Of a stretch of DNA of 35,290 nt, positions 1 to 9,862 are shown in pieces. Position numbers and translations under genes: made by a program. This stretch comes from Treponema sp. (lineage in GTDB: Bacteria; Spirochaetota; Spirochaetia; Treponematales; Treponemataceae): NCBI GenBank assembly GCA_017550685.1, contig JAFZOJ010000005.1, forward strand, positions 1-35,290, in the 5' to 3' direction. Positions within the stretch are counted from its first letter, which is position 1. Each line of letters begins with the position of its first letter. The notes beneath the pieces were generated by a model. It searched no databases, had not been told where the DNA came from, and was given only the letters and a program-made list of their open reading frames with translations.

Positions 1-1529
1 ACTCTCAGCGCCAGGCAACAAAGGATGCCGGTAAAATCGCTGGTCTTGATGTAAAGCGTATCATCAACGAACCTACAGCTGCTTCTCTTGCATTCGGATT
101 CAACAAGGATCAGGACAAGGAAAAGACAATTGCTGTATATGACCTTGGTGGTGGTACATTCGATATTTCTATTCTCGAACTCGCAGACGGCGTATTCGAA
201 GTTAAGTCTACAAACGGTGATACTCACCTTGGTGGCGATGACTGGGACCGTGTAATCATCAACTGGCTCGTAGATCAGTTTAAGGCAGATACAGGCATTG
301 ACCTTTCTAAGGACCCAATGGCTATGCAGCGTCTCCGCGAAGCTGCTGAAAATGCAAAGATCAGCCTTTCAAGCCAGACAACTACAGATATCAACCTTCC
401 ATTCATCACAGCTGATGCTACAGGTCCAAAGCACCTTCAGAAGTCTTTGACACGTGCTCAGTTTGAACAGATGACAGACAGCCTTTATGAACGCACAAAG
501 GAACCTTGCCGCAAGGCTCTTGCCGATGCAGGTATTTCTGCAAGCGACATTGATGAGGTTCTCCTTGTTGGTGGTTCAAGCCGTATGCCAAAGGTTCAGG
601 AAGTTGTAAAACAGATTTTTGGTAAAGAGGGTAGCCGTGCAGTAAACCCAGATGAAGCAGTTGCTGTTGGTGCTGCAATCCAGGGTGGTGTACTTGGTGG
701 TGACGTAAAGGACGTTCTCCTTCTTGATGTTACTCCTCTTTCACTTGGTATTGAAACAATGGGTGGCGTATTCACAAAGCTTATCCCACGCAATACAACA
801 ATTCCTACAAAGAAGAGCCAGATCTTCTCTACTGCTGCCGACGGACAGACTGCTGTAAGTATTCACGTACTTCAGGGTGAACGCGAAATGGCAGACCAGA
901 ACAGAACTCTCGGACGCTTTGACCTTGTAGGTATTCCGGCCGCTCCACGTGGTGTTCCACAGATTGAAGTTACATTTGATATCGATGCCAACGGTATTGT
1001 TCACGTATCTGCTAAGGATCTTGGTACAGGTAAGGAACAGCACATCCAGATTACTTCTTCTTCTGGTTTGAGTGATGAAGAAATTGAAAAGATGGTTAAA
1101 GATGCCGAAGCAAATGCTGCCGCAGATAAGGCTAAGCGCGAAGGTGTTGATGCACGTAACGAAGCAGACAGCCTCATCTATGCTACTGAAAAATCAATCA
1201 AGGATCTTGGAGACAAGATTGATGGAGCAGAAAAGCAGAAGGTAGAAGATGCAATTGCTGCCCTTAAGCAGGCACTTCAGGGTGATAACGTAGAAGACAT
1301 CAAGGCTAAGACAGAAGAGCTTAAGCAGTCTTCTTACAAGATTGCCGAAGAGCTCTACAAGCAGCAGGGTGCTGCAGGAGCTCAGCCTGGTGCAGAAGGC
1401 GCTGCCGGTGCAGACGCTGGTGCCGGAGCCGAAGGCGCAGAAGCAGGTGCCGATGCCGAAAAGAAGTCCGGCTTTGATAAGGGCTCTGCAGATGACGTAG
1501 AGTACGAAGTAAAAGACGATGAGAAATAA
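1..1529 (+). CDS. dnaK: Chaperone DnaK (Hsp70), 5' end cut by window
   Basis: Hsp70 chaperone: an ATP-driven cycle binds and releases unfolded polypeptides, with DnaJ and GrpE as partners, in the cytoplasm. The reading frame is open from base 3, and the first residues (QRQATKDAG, then [12 protein letters not shown]) match the Hsp70 nucleotide-binding domain about 150 residues in, so roughly the first quarter lies outside the window. Visible are the phosphate motif DLGGGTFD, the adenosine motif [12 protein letters not shown], the linker [19 protein letters not shown] leading to the substrate-binding domain, a helical lid, and a low-complexity Gly/Ala/Glu tail ending in acidic EVKDDEK. About 508 residues are present, consistent with a full protein near 645-660. 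dnaJ follows after 94 bases that contain two palindromic elements. No CIRCE operator can be judged because the promoter is outside the window. Confidence 0.98.
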   Translation, partial: SQRQATKDAGKIAGLDVKRIINEPTAASLAFGFNKDQDKEKTIAVYDLGGGTFDISILELADGVFEVKSTNGDTHLGGDDWDRVIINWLVDQFKADTGIDLSKDPMAMQRLREAAENAKISLSSQTTTDINLPFITADATGPKHLQKSLTRAQFEQMTDSLYERTKEPCRKALADAGISASDIDEVLLVGGSSRMPKVQEVVKQIFGKEGSRAVNPDEAVAVGAAIQGGVLGGDVKDVLLLDVTPLSLGIETMGGVFTKLIPRNTTIPTKKSQIFSTAADGQTAVSIHVLQGEREMADQNRTLGRFDLVGIPAAPRGVPQIEVTFDIDANGIVHVSAKDLGTGKEQHIQITSSSGLSDEEIEKMVKDAEANAAADKAKREGVDARNEADSLIYATEKSIKDLGDKIDGAEKQKVEDAIAALKQALQGDNVEDIKAKTEELKQSSYKIAEELYKQQGAAGAQPGAEGAAGADAGAGAEGAEAGADAEKKSGFDKGSADDVEYEVKDDEK

Positions 1530-1536
1530 ATAATAC

Positions 1537-1565
1537 TGTCATTCCCGTGCTTGACACGGGAATCT
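1537..1565 (+). repeat. Family A palindromic element, forward
   Basis: Begins TGTCATT and ends AATCT, with stem CCCGTG/CACGGG around a CTTGA centre. It forms an inverted pair with the element at 1574 (8-base gap) between dnaK and dnaJ. Confidence 0.9.
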
Positions 1566-1573
1566 TTGTATTT

Positions 1574-1602
1574 AGATTGTCGGGTCAAGCCCGACAATGA
1601 CA
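1574..1602 (-). repeat. Family A palindromic element, reverse
   Basis: Begins AGATT and ends AATGACA, with stem GTCGGG/CCCGAC around TCAAG. It is the partner of the element at 1537. It contains an in-frame ATG (1597) that artificially lengthens the dnaJ reading frame. Confidence 0.9.
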
Positions 1603-1623
1603 GAATGCGATAAAGGTATAAAA

Positions 1624-2784
1624 ATGGCAAAACGCGACTATTATGAAGTATTAGGTGTTGAAAAATCTGCGGATCAGGATGCTATTAAAAAAGCTTACCG
1701 TAAGCTTGCGGTAAAATATCACCCGGACCGTAATCCTGGAGACAAGGAAGCTGAGGAAAAGTTTAAGGAAGCTACCGAAGCTTACGAAATCCTGTCTGAC
1801 GAGGAAAAACGCCCTATTTATGATCAGTACGGTTTTGCCGGCCTTGAAGGAATGGGAGGCGGTGGTGCAGGTGGTGCCCAGTATTCACACGCTTTCCATG
1901 ACTTTAGCGACCTTTTTGGTGGAGCCGGTGGCGGCTTCTCCGATATTTTCGAAAGCATATTTGGCGGAGGCTTTGGAGGAGGCGGTTCGCGTGGAGGAAG
2001 CAGACGCAGTGGCCCTGCAGCAGGTTCTTCTTTGCGCTACGACCTTCATATCCAGTTTAAGGATGCCGTTTACGGAACCTCTGCCGACATTCATTTTAAA
2101 CACAACGAAGCCTGTTCTGCCTGTCATGGTACCGGTGGAGCAGCAGGCTCAAGCAAAAAGACCTGTCCAACCTGTAACGGAATGGGCCAGGTTCGCCAGG
2201 GCAACGGATTCTTTACAATTCAGCAGACCTGTCCTACCTGCCGCGGAAAAGGCGTAACAATTGATAAGCCTTGTCCAAGCTGTCGTGGAACCGGTATTAC
2301 CGAAAAGAGCAAGATGATGTCGCTCAAGATTCCGGCCGGTTCAGACAACGGAAAACGCATTGTAATTCCGGGTCAGGGTGACGCAGGAGAAAACGGAGGA
2401 CCGGCAGGAGACCTTGTTGTTGTACTCCACGTAGATTCTCATCCACTTTTCGAGCGCGACGGTCAGGATTTGTACTGTGCAGTTCCTGTTTCTATGGCTC
2501 AGGCCGCACTTGGAGCCGATATTACAATCAATTCCCTGGACGGAAAGAAAGTTACCATAAAAATCCCTTCCGGAACCACAAACGGCAAGCTTTTGCGCAT
2601 AAAAGGCGAGGGTGTTCCTATGTCCGGAAGCAGCAGAAAGGGTGATTTGTACGTTAAACTCATGGTTCAGATACCTCAGAGGCTCAGCGGCAAGCAGAAA
2701 GAGCTTTTGCAGGCCTATATGGAGCTTGAAAACCCTCCAAGCAACCCGGATTTAATGCCATTGAGTAAGCTGGAAAGTGTGTAA
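1624..2784 (+). CDS. dnaJ: Chaperone DnaJ (Hsp40)
   Basis: Type I DnaJ co-chaperone that stimulates DnaK ATPase and delivers substrates. Order of domains: J domain (about 1-70, with the HPD motif in YHPDRN), a long Gly/Phe-rich linker (about 78-140), four zinc-binding CxxCxGxG repeats ([32 protein letters not shown]), then the C-terminal substrate-binding and dimerisation domain. It has 386 residues, a normal length. I chose the ATG at 1624 ([11 protein letters not shown]) because AAAGG lies seven bases upstream and this is where family homology begins; the upstream ATG at 1597 lies inside a palindromic element and adds nine unrelated residues. Likely cotranscribed with dnaK. The Gly-rich linker is longer than in Escherichia coli, which is common in the family. 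Confidence 0.97.
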   Translation: MAKRDYYEVLGVEKSADQDAIKKAYRKLAVKYHPDRNPGDKEAEEKFKEATEAYEILSDEEKRPIYDQYGFAGLEGMGGGGAGGAQYSHAFHDFSDLFGGAGGGFSDIFESIFGGGFGGGGSRGGSRRSGPAAGSSLRYDLHIQFKDAVYGTSADIHFKHNEACSACHGTGGAAGSSKKTCPTCNGMGQVRQGNGFFTIQQTCPTCRGKGVTIDKPCPSCRGTGITEKSKMMSLKIPAGSDNGKRIVIPGQGDAGENGGPAGDLVVVLHVDSHPLFERDGQDLYCAVPVSMAQAALGADITINSLDGKKVTIKIPSGTTNGKLLRIKGEGVPMSGSSRKGDLYVKLMVQIPQRLSGKQKELLQAYMELENPPSNPDLMPLSKLESV

Positions 2785-2849
2785 GGCCGCTGGCGGCCGG
2801 TGTTTTATAGCAAACCGTTAAAAAAATTGCGAAAGCAATTTTTAGGTTT
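2785..2849 (+). terminator. Hairpins after dnaJ, probable terminator
   Basis: GGCCGC-TG-GCGGCC (2785-2798) follows the stop codon directly. A second hairpin, AAAAATTGC-GAAA-GCAATTTTT (2822-2843), has a GAAA tetraloop and is enclosed by AAACC/GGTTT. The second ends in a T-run and is the better intrinsic terminator candidate. Confidence 0.55.
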
Positions 2850-2880
2850 ACTTACTTTTTAATACGAATTTTCCCCAAAT

Positions 2881-2909
2881 TTGCCGATAATATGATAGAA
2901 TAGTAGTAT
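2881..2909 (+). promoter_or_regulatory. Candidate sigma-70 promoter for the phosphatase cassette
   Basis: TTGCCG (2881-2886) and TAGTAT (2904-2909) are separated by 17 bases, 18 bases before the ATG at 2928. An overlapping extended -10-like TGATAGAAT (2894-2901) is an alternative. Prediction from pattern only. Confidence 0.35.
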
Positions 2910-2927
2910 CATAAATTTGAGGTGACT

Positions 2928-4322
2928 ATGTATAAAACGCGGAAAAAAATCGTAACTATTTGTGTTTATACACTTGCGGTTATTCTATTTATAGGATTTG
3001 CATTATTCCTTATTCCACAAAAAACAGGGGAACAGCCTTCTCTTTATTCACTGTTTAGTATAGCTGTATTCTTCTGTGCAGTTATTTTCCTTGCAGTAAG
3101 GCTCAAATCATCTCTTGTTTCAAAAGTACATCACGATACGATGGAAAAGGGCGAAACAATGATTATCAAGAAGTTTATTGACAGGCTTCGTTTCTGTTAT
3201 ACCCTTGATGATTTTTATGTTGCCATTGCAGATCTTCTGGAGAGAAGGGGAGACTGTTCTGTCCTTCTTATTGACCGAATCAAAAACTATACACTTTATA
3301 ACAGTCCTAACAGACTTACCTCTTCTGATGCTATCCGAGAAAAAATGTGTCAGAACTTTGAAGAAAACTGGAGGGACGGTTTTTATTACTTTGACCGCCA
3401 CTTTGGTGTAACTTCACGCTTTAAAAAATCACGAGGTTTCTTCCTTTGTTTTGAAAAGCACCATATGTTTGTATTCTGTAACTACACAAGACTCTTTGAC
3501 CAGAGTATTTATGAACAGCTTTACGAGGAATATAAGCGCTTTATAACCCGTACAAGGACAATTGCCCAGCTTTCTGAAATTGCCGCTACAACCAAGGAAT
3601 GGCAGCAGCTTGCAGAAACTCAGCAGTCATTCCTTCCGCAGAAAATTCCTAATATTCCAAACCTCAAGATTGCGACCTACTTCCGTCCGCTCGTAAACGT
3701 ATCGGGAGACTATTTCTCTATTCTTCCAATTGATAAGAGCAAGACTCTGCTTATGCTTGGAGACGTATCCGGTAAGGGACTTCCTGCTGCGCTCATCATG
3801 GGTTTGGTAATGAACACCGTAAAGATTATTGAAGACAAGGAAGATCTTGTTGGTGTAATCAAAGCGGTAGATAAATCAATTAAGGGCATGCACCTTCAGG
3901 ATAAATATACTGTATTGTTCCTGAGTATTATTGATACGGAAAAAATGAAAATCCGTTATATCAATGCTTCCATGTCTGATCCTATTATTCTGTCTCCTTC
4001 TCCGGACGGATACCGAATCAAGCCGCTTACTTCTAATGCTTCGCTTGTTGGTATTCTTGATATGGGTGATGTTACTGTTGCAGAAAAACGTTTGTTCCGC
4101 GGCGACACCATCCTTATGGCAACTGACGGTGTTTCGGAAGTAATGGATGACAGTGGTGTAGAGCTTGGTGATACTGATATTTACAGAAAGACATTGATAG
4201 CGGGTGCTTCTAAATCGCCACAGGAATTTGTAAATGATATTGTGGATCTCATCTGGAAATACAATGGCGACAAAAAGCTTCATGATGACGTTACAATGAT
4301 GATTGCAAAGGTAGGTTACTGA
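2928..4322 (+). CDS. Membrane-anchored SpoIIE/RsbU-type PP2C phosphatase
   Basis: Predicted serine phosphatase that would dephosphorylate a STAS-domain antagonist in a partner-switching pathway. Two N-terminal membrane segments (about 9-30 and 38-60) precede a cytoplasmic region of about 140 residues that may be a divergent GAF-like sensor, then a helical linker (QQSFLPQKIPNIPNL) typical of RsbU-type proteins and a PP2C domain to the C-terminus. The metal-binding aspartates are all visible: VSGDYFS, LGDVSGKG, MATDGVSE and HDDVTMM. Start: ATG 2928 is preferred to GTG 2922, because GAGG at 2919-2922 is a proper ribosome site for the ATG. The next phosphatase begins one base after its stop, so the two are almost certainly cotranscribed and translationally linked. 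The signal sensed is unknown. Confidence 0.88.
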   Translation: MYKTRKKIVTICVYTLAVILFIGFALFLIPQKTGEQPSLYSLFSIAVFFCAVIFLAVRLKSSLVSKVHHDTMEKGETMIIKKFIDRLRFCYTLDDFYVAIADLLERRGDCSVLLIDRIKNYTLYNSPNRLTSSDAIREKMCQNFEENWRDGFYYFDRHFGVTSRFKKSRGFFLCFEKHHMFVFCNYTRLFDQSIYEQLYEEYKRFITRTRTIAQLSEIAATTKEWQQLAETQQSFLPQKIPNIPNLKIATYFRPLVNVSGDYFSILPIDKSKTLLMLGDVSGKGLPAALIMGLVMNTVKIIEDKEDLVGVIKAVDKSIKGMHLQDKYTVLFLSIIDTEKMKIRYINASMSDPIILSPSPDGYRIKPLTSNASLVGILDMGDVTVAEKRLFRGDTILMATDGVSEVMDDSGVELGDTDIYRKTLIAGASKSPQEFVNDIVDLIWKYNGDKKLHDDVTMMIAKVGY

Positions 4323-4323
4323 T

Positions 4324-6831
4324 ATGGTATTTATTCTATTAAACTGTGTTCTTTTGTTATGTTTCTTATTCCTCACTTTTTATGTAGATAAAAGAGGAAA
4401 TACATTAGGCACACCAGGTACTACCCTTCTGGTTCCTCTGCTTTTCCTGTGTGTTGAACTTGGTCTGTATATTCTGGTTATGATCTTTAAGGATAAATGG
4501 CTGGAATCACTTACCGTAAACTTTGTACGCATCATATTCTGTCTGGATGGAATCTTCTTTGTTTCTTTCAGTTACGGACTTGTAGGACTTACCACAAGAA
4601 TCAATAAGTTCTTTCCAAGGCTCCTTGAGTGGCTGCTTTATGGTTTTGTAATTTATATTGTATTCTTCCAGTTTAAAGATATTTCTGTTGACCAGGATCT
4701 GTGTATGTATGTTGGTTCAGAAAGACTCTTTACCGGTGATGTAAATAAATATTTCCCTTGGGACTGGGTATTCCTGTTCAATAATATTTACAAGTTTATT
4801 CTTCCTGGTACTGCATTCCTGTTCCTTATGGTATTGCAGGAAAGAAGAGGTAACCAGCTGCAAAAGTATCAGTGCCTTGTTATTGCCGAAGGTATTGCCG
4901 TTATGTGGGGTCTTACATATTTCTTCCGCTACCTTGGTACTGTTCGTCCTGCATTTGCTTCTCTTTACATGTATGCATACCTTGCAATGTACGTTCTTGT
5001 AATCGGTGGACTTGGAAAAACTTCTGTTCCGTCGGCCAAGGCTTTTATTGCTACAATTTTCCGAAACGCAATTTCTTATGTACTTCCTGCAGCCGGTATT
5101 GGTTGTGCAGTAATGTTCCTGCAGCCGGAAGGTAACTATTTTACATTCAGCTTTATTTCGGTTTTTGTAATCATTTCCATTGTTGCAGTTCTTTTTGCCC
5201 TGCTTATTTCAGAAGTAATGAGTAATGACTCTCGTCTGTATACTGCAGATTATGGTCCTGCTCTTGAAAAACAGCTTGCCAAAATTGACTACGCCGGTGA
5301 AATGGATGAAATTACAAACAGAATGTATGAAATCTTCCGACGCCACGTAGAAGCTTCTTCTGTAAACGTTTATATCTTGAACAATAAAAACGTACTGGAA
5401 ACTGCTTATACTTCAAACGGCTTTACAACAACAATTCCTGTAAATACTACAATGTTTGAAACATTGCTCAATATCAACCGTTCTGTAGTCTGCTGGTCTC
5501 AGATTGGTAACGTTCATGACCTTTCTACAATCGAAGAGCAGCTTACAAAGTTCTTTGATGAAACTAAGTCTGATGCAATGTTTATCTTGAACGAAGGTCA
5601 CAATATTCTTGGTTTGATTACACTTGGAAAGAAGGTTTCAGGCGACCACTACAAGGATTACGACTACAACATCTTCCTTAAGCTGTATTCTTACTTCTTC
5701 GTATTCGGTTACTATATGCGTAACATTTCCAACAAGGAAATTATTTCTGTAGTAAATCGCGAAATTAAGATGTCTTCTCAGATTATTACATCTATTCAGG
5801 AAAACATTGACCATGTAAAGAATCCAAAGATTGATACCGGTTATCTCATGGTTCCTGCGCGAAACATTGGTGGTGAATTCATTGATATGATCCGCCTTAC
5901 AGATACACGTCACCTGTTTGTAGTAGGTGATATGTCCGGTAAAGGTATTGCGGCTTCCATGAACATGGTTATCTTAAAGTCCATCATCCGAACTTACCTT
6001 GCCGAAACTCACGACTTTAAGGAACTGGTAATTAAGATCAACAGCTTTATCCGAGACTCTTTGAACAAGGGTACAATCTTTGCCGGTCTGTTTGCTCTGA
6101 TTGATTTTGAAACCGATACAATGTATTACATCAACTGTGGTATTCCGGCTTTGATGCTTTATACTCAGGTTTATAATAACGTAATCGAGATTCAGGGTTC
6201 CGGCCACATTCTTGGATTCGTAAAGGATATTGCTCCATATATTACAGTTAAGACAACAAAGCTTAGCCGTGGTGATATTATTCTTGCCTGTACCGATGGT
6301 CTTGTTCAGTCACACTCACTTCGTGGTGAACAGTTTGGTAAGGAACGCATCCAGCAGTGTCTGCTTGATAACTCAACCTATCCTGCACAGCGCATGACTC
6401 AGTTTACATTTGATAACCTTATGAAGTTCATGTCAAAGGAAATGGAAGACGACGTTTCTATCCTCGTATTAAAGTACGAAACCGGCCGCCAGTTCAATGA
6501 AGATGAACCGGTTGAAGAAGAAGTTGAAGAAACTGTTGAAGAGACTACAACAGAGTCAACTGAAGATACTGCTACAGATAATTTGGCATCTGAAGAACCA
6601 GTTGGGGACACTGAGGCTCTCGATGGGCAGGCAGAAGAAGCATCTGTTGAAGACAGTGCTGTGGCTGAATCAGACAGTGCGGTGGTTGAGCCTGTCGAAA
6701 CCACTTCAACTGAATCTGCCCCTGCCGCTCCAGAAGACGACTTCTTTATCAACGACAACGTTCTTCCGGACGATCCTGATATCCCGGATTTGAGTAACCT
6801 GGATGAAATGATTAAAAATGCCGGTTTGTAA
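4324..6831 (+). CDS. Polytopic membrane SpoIIE-type PP2C phosphatase with acidic tail
   Basis: Second phosphatase of the cassette, 835 residues. About eight hydrophobic segments fill roughly residues 1-300, followed by a probable GAF-like domain (about 320-470) and a SpoIIE/PP2C domain (about 490-720). PP2C motifs are GGEFID, VVGDMSGKG, ACTDGLV and EDDVSIL. The first has Glu where these enzymes normally have metal-binding Asp, so activity may be altered. The last 110 residues are a Glu/Thr/Ser-rich, probably disordered tail that includes an in-frame family B palindromic element (codons 786-793, AVVEPVET). The tail ends with a short conserved-looking stretch (DDPDIPDLSNLDEMIKNAGL), perhaps a docking peptide. 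It starts one base after the preceding phosphatase and precedes the STAS gene by 34 bases. Confidence 0.85.
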   Translation: MVFILLNCVLLLCFLFLTFYVDKRGNTLGTPGTTLLVPLLFLCVELGLYILVMIFKDKWLESLTVNFVRIIFCLDGIFFVSFSYGLVGLTTRINKFFPRLLEWLLYGFVIYIVFFQFKDISVDQDLCMYVGSERLFTGDVNKYFPWDWVFLFNNIYKFILPGTAFLFLMVLQERRGNQLQKYQCLVIAEGIAVMWGLTYFFRYLGTVRPAFASLYMYAYLAMYVLVIGGLGKTSVPSAKAFIATIFRNAISYVLPAAGIGCAVMFLQPEGNYFTFSFISVFVIISIVAVLFALLISEVMSNDSRLYTADYGPALEKQLAKIDYAGEMDEITNRMYEIFRRHVEASSVNVYILNNKNVLETAYTSNGFTTTIPVNTTMFETLLNINRSVVCWSQIGNVHDLSTIEEQLTKFFDETKSDAMFILNEGHNILGLITLGKKVSGDHYKDYDYNIFLKLYSYFFVFGYYMRNISNKEIISVVNREIKMSSQIITSIQENIDHVKNPKIDTGYLMVPARNIGGEFIDMIRLTDTRHLFVVGDMSGKGIAASMNMVILKSIIRTYLAETHDFKELVIKINSFIRDSLNKGTIFAGLFALIDFETDTMYYINCGIPALMLYTQVYNNVIEIQGSGHILGFVKDIAPYITVKTTKLSRGDIILACTDGLVQSHSLRGEQFGKERIQQCLLDNSTYPAQRMTQFTFDNLMKFMSKEMEDDVSILVLKYETGRQFNEDEPVEEEVEETVEETTTESTEDTATDNLASEEPVGDTEALDGQAEEASVEDSAVAESDSAVVEPVETTSTESAPAAPEDDFFINDNVLPDDPDIPDLSNLDEMIKNAGL
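6681..6704. repeat. Family B palindromic element inside a coding region
   Basis: GGTGGTT/AACCAC arms around GAGCCTGTCGA. It differs at one base from the intergenic copy at 7201-7224. It is read in frame as VVEPVET in the phosphatase tail. Confidence 0.88.
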
Positions 6832-6865
6832 TGCCGCTGGCGACAATTAAGGAGATGATACAGTT

Positions 6866-7192
6866 ATGGAACAGATAGCAATTACAGAAAAAGACGGTGC
6901 AAACTATCACTTATATGAATTGGAAGGCGCTTTGAATGCCTATACTCTTGGTGAATTCCAGGACAAGCTTTACGACGCTGTTCAGAAAAACAATATTGTA
7001 ATTGATATGTCCCGCCTTATAGAGCTGGATGCTTCCGGTATAGGCCTCTTAATGGCTGCCTACAACGACTCAGAAGAAGTAGGCCACAAACTCTACTTTA
7101 TGGCCATGTCCAACGAAGCAGAAAAGGCCATTGCGGCCACGGGCTTTAAGTATGTGTTTAATTTAATAAATTCTGTTACGGAAGTTAAGTAA
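6866..7192 (+). CDS. STAS-domain anti-sigma factor antagonist-like protein
   Basis: Small cytoplasmic STAS protein (108 residues) of the SpoIIAA/RsbV type. Such proteins bind an anti-sigma or switch kinase when unphosphorylated and are reset by a PP2C phosphatase. The diagnostic phosphorylation loop LDASGIGLL places the acceptor at Ser57; VIDMSRL before it is the usual beta-strand. AAGGAG (6849-6854) lies 11 bases before the ATG. Its position directly after two SpoIIE-type phosphatases makes it their probable substrate. No RsbW/SpoIIAB-type kinase or sigma factor is in the window, so the output is unknown. Transcription probably ends at the hairpin at 7196-7230. Confidence 0.92.
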   Translation: MEQIAITEKDGANYHLYELEGALNAYTLGEFQDKLYDAVQKNNIVIDMSRLIELDASGIGLLMAAYNDSEEVGHKLYFMAMSNEAEKAIAATGFKYVFNLINSVTEVK

Positions 7193-7195
7193 AAG

Positions 7196-7230
7196 AAAGA
7201 GGTGGTTGAGCTTGTCGAAACCACCTCTTT
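7196..7230. terminator. Bidirectional terminator formed by a family B element
   Basis: A 12-bp stem (AAAGAGGTGGTT with AACCACCTCTTT) and an 11-base loop. It has an A-run on the left and a T-run on the right, between the converging STAS gene and leuS. The core at 7201-7224 is a family B element. Confidence 0.75.
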
Positions 7231-7253
7231 TAATATGTTGTAAACCTAAAAAA

Positions 7254-7282
7254 AGATTGTCGGGTCAAGCCCGACAATGACA
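7254..7282 (-). repeat. Family A palindromic element, reverse
   Basis: Stem GTCGGG/CCCGAC around TCAAG. It abuts the forward element at 7283 with no gap. Confidence 0.9.
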
Positions 7283-7311
7283 TGTCTTTCCCGGGCTTGA
7301 CCCGGGAATCT
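7283..7311 (+). repeat. Family A palindromic element, forward
   Basis: Stem CCCGGG/CCCGGG around CTTGA, with a variant left end TGTCTTT. It ends one base before the leuS stop codon. Confidence 0.9.
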
Positions 7312-7312
7312 T

Positions 7313-9862
7313 TTATTTAACAACGATGTTAACCAGCTTGTTAGGCACAACAATTGTCTTTACAACTTCATGTCCATCTGTAAACTTCTTTACACCTTCT
7401 AATGTAAATGCTGTTGATTTGAGTTCTTCCTGGTCGGTATTTGGGGAAGCCATGAACTTGTCGCGGAGCTTTCCGTTTACCATTACTACAATCTGAACTT
7501 CATCATCTTTTGCAAAGTCTGCATTTACTGTTGGCCAGCTTTCGTAAGCAATTGTCTTGCTGTTGCCAAGTTTTTCCCAGAGCTCTTCACCAAGGTGTGG
7601 AGCGTAAGGAGAAAGAATCTTAACAAAGTCGGCCCACATGCTCTTTGGAACTTCATTGAGCTTGCTTACTTCGTTGATGAAAATCATCATCTGGCTTATT
7701 GCTGTGTTAAAGTTCAAGGTTGCTGTATCGTCAGTTACCTTTTTTACAGTCTGGGCAAAGGTCTTGCGTGCACTGATCAAGGCTTTGTCTTCGAGCTTGC
7801 CTGTGATGTCAATGTCTGCCATTGGCTTTTCGCTTACAGACCAAACCTTTTCCAAGAAGCGGTGAATACCAACAATTCCCTGTGTTGACCAAGGCTTAGA
7901 CATTGTAAGAGGTCCCATGAACATTTCGTACATGCGGACAGAGTCTGCACCGTATGCTTTAATTTCATCATCCGGATTTACAACGTTCTTCAAAGACTTA
8001 GACATCTTTGCAACAATCTGTTCAAGTTCTTCGCCTGTTGCTTTTTCTATAAACTTGTCGTCCTTCTGTTCAACTTCATCAACAGGAACAAGAGTCTTGT
8101 TCTTGCGTTGGAAGGCAAAAGAAGTAATCATACCCTGGTTTACAAGGCGCTGGAACGGTTCTTTTGTAGAAACAACTCCAATATCATACAAAACCTTGTG
8201 CCAGAAGCGGGCATAAAGCAGGTGAAGAACGGCGTGTTCAGCCCCACCAATGTACAAGTCTACCGGCATCCAGTATTTTTCTTTATCCTTTGCACAAAAC
8301 TCTTTGTCGTTGTGTGGGTCCAGATAGCGGAGGTAATACCAGCAGCTTCCGCCCCACTGAGGCATTGTGTTTGTTTCGCGTTTAGCTGCACCGCCACATT
8401 TTGGACACTTGCAGTTTACCCATTCGTCAATTGCAGCAAGAGGGCTTTCGCCAGTACCAGTTGGCTGGTATGTCTTAACCTCAGGCAAGGTGAGTGGGAG
8501 TTCTTCTTCCGGAACAGGAACTGTACCACAGCTAGGGCAGTGTACTAAAGGAATTGGTTCACCCCAGTATCGCTGACGGCTGTAGATCCAGTCGCGGAGC
8601 TTATAGTTGATAGCCTTGCGGCCGATTTTCTTTTCTTCAAGGAACTCGAGCATCTTGTTGATAGCATCCTGCTTGTTCAGCCCGTCAAGGAATTCTGAGT
8701 TTACGTGGATACCGTCTTCTGTCCATGCCTGCTGCTGTACGTCAACTTCGCTCTTTAAAACTTCGATGATTGGCAGGTTAAACTTCTTTGCAAAGTCCCA
8801 GTCACGGTCATCGTGAGCAGGTACAGCCATGATTGCACCGGTACCGTAAGAAATCAAAACGTAGTCAGCAATCCAGATTGGAATGAGCTTTCCGTTTACA
8901 GGGTTTATAGCATAACTACCGCTGAAGACACCTGTTTTGTCTTTTGCCAAGTCTGTACGTTCAAGATCAGACTTCTTTGCCGCTTCTTCCTGATATTTTT
9001 TTACAGCGTCTGCCTGTTCAGCAGTTGTGATTTCAGGAATAATTTTGTGTTCCGGTGAAACTACCATGTATGTTGCACCAAACAATGTATCACAGCGTGT
9101 TGTATAAACAGTCAGCTGGTTAGAAGTTGGCTTTCCGTCCTTGTCTGCAACAGTAAAGGTAACTTCGGCACCTGTAGATTTTCCAATCCAGTTATGCTGC
9201 ATTGCCTTTACGCTTTCAGGCCAGTCCAGTCCTTCAAGATCGTTATCCAGACGGTCTGCATATTCTGTGATTTTCAAAATCCACTGGCGGATTGTTTTGT
9301 GAGTTACAATTGCACCACAGCGTTCACATTTGCCTTCTTTTACTTCCTCGTTTGCAAGACCTGTCAGACAGCTTGGACACCAGTTGATTGGTGTTTCTGC
9401 TTCGTAGGCAAGGCCTTTTTTGTAGAGCTGTAAGAAAATCCACTGAGTCCATTTGTAATAATCAGGCTCGCAAGTCGATACACAGCGGTCCCAGTCATAG
9501 CTGAAGCCGAGCGACTTAATCTGCTGAGTGAATTTTTCAATATTTGCATTAGTAGTTACTTTTGGATGAGTTCCTGTTTTGATAGCGTAGTTTTCTGCAG
9601 GAAGTCCAAAGGCATCAAAACCCATTGGATGCAGAACGTTATATCCATTCATACGTAGGTAGCGGCAGTAAATATCTGTTGCAGTGTAGCCTTCCGGATG
9701 TCCTACATGTAGACCAGCTGCACTTGGATAAGGGAACATGTCGAGAACGTAACGTCTTTTGTCCTTTGCGAACTTTTCGTCCTCATAAACCTTGAAGATC
9801 TTGTTGTCTTCCCAATACTTCTGCCATTTAGGCTCAATGTTTTGAAATGGATACTTACTCAT
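7313..9862 (-). CDS. leuS: Leucyl-tRNA synthetase
   Basis: Class I aminoacyl-tRNA synthetase charging tRNA-Leu, 849 residues, close to the usual bacterial length. The HIGH signature appears as HVGH in [14 protein letters not shown], the KMSKS loop as AKMSKSLKN. The CP1 editing domain is present ([14 protein letters not shown]), a zinc-type Cys pair region (CPSCLTG, CERCG) is seen, and the anticodon-binding and C-terminal domains follow. I start at the ATG at 9862 ([14 protein letters not shown]), where family homology begins; the frame runs open for 51 more codons upstream, but those residues are not synthetase-like and cover a hairpin-rich leader. No clear Shine-Dalgarno is free upstream: the GGGGCG just before the start is inside the 3' arm of a 9-bp hairpin. 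Confidence 0.97.
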   Translation of the reverse strand: MSKYPFQNIEPKWQKYWEDNKIFKVYEDEKFAKDKRRYVLDMFPYPSAAGLHVGHPEGYTATDIYCRYLRMNGYNVLHPMGFDAFGLPAENYAIKTGTHPKVTTNANIEKFTQQIKSLGFSYDWDRCVSTCEPDYYKWTQWIFLQLYKKGLAYEAETPINWCPSCLTGLANEEVKEGKCERCGAIVTHKTIRQWILKITEYADRLDNDLEGLDWPESVKAMQHNWIGKSTGAEVTFTVADKDGKPTSNQLTVYTTRCDTLFGATYMVVSPEHKIIPEITTAEQADAVKKYQEEAAKKSDLERTDLAKDKTGVFSGSYAINPVNGKLIPIWIADYVLISYGTGAIMAVPAHDDRDWDFAKKFNLPIIEVLKSEVDVQQQAWTEDGIHVNSEFLDGLNKQDAINKMLEFLEEKKIGRKAINYKLRDWIYSRQRYWGEPIPLVHCPSCGTVPVPEEELPLTLPEVKTYQPTGTGESPLAAIDEWVNCKCPKCGGAAKRETNTMPQWGGSCWYYLRYLDPHNDKEFCAKDKEKYWMPVDLYIGGAEHAVLHLLYARFWHKVLYDIGVVSTKEPFQRLVNQGMITSFAFQRKNKTLVPVDEVEQKDDKFIEKATGEELEQIVAKMSKSLKNVVNPDDEIKAYGADSVRMYEMFMGPLTMSKPWSTQGIVGIHRFLEKVWSVSEKPMADIDITGKLEDKALISARKTFAQTVKKVTDDTATLNFNTAISQMMIFINEVSKLNEVPKSMWADFVKILSPYAPHLGEELWEKLGNSKTIAYESWPTVNADFAKDDEVQIVVMVNGKLRDKFMASPNTDQEELKSTAFTLEGVKKFTDGHEVVKTIVVPNKLVNIVVK

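Noticed and set aside
1537..1602. CRISPR-like repeats because of recurring 29-bp units
   Set aside because: Copies are dispersed, inverted and not separated by uniform spacers; no cas gene is visible.
1597..1623. Upstream ATG as the dnaJ start
   Set aside because: It lies in a palindromic element, adds nine residues with no family match and has no better ribosome site.
5863..5893. GGEF as a diguanylate cyclase motif in the second phosphatase
   Set aside because: It is the first PP2C motif; the surrounding VGDMSGKG and EDDVSIL motifs are phosphatase signatures.
6399..6758. Ser/Val-rich minus-strand frame opposite the phosphatase tail
   Set aside because: It is an antisense shadow of the Glu/Thr-rich codons, with no start signals.
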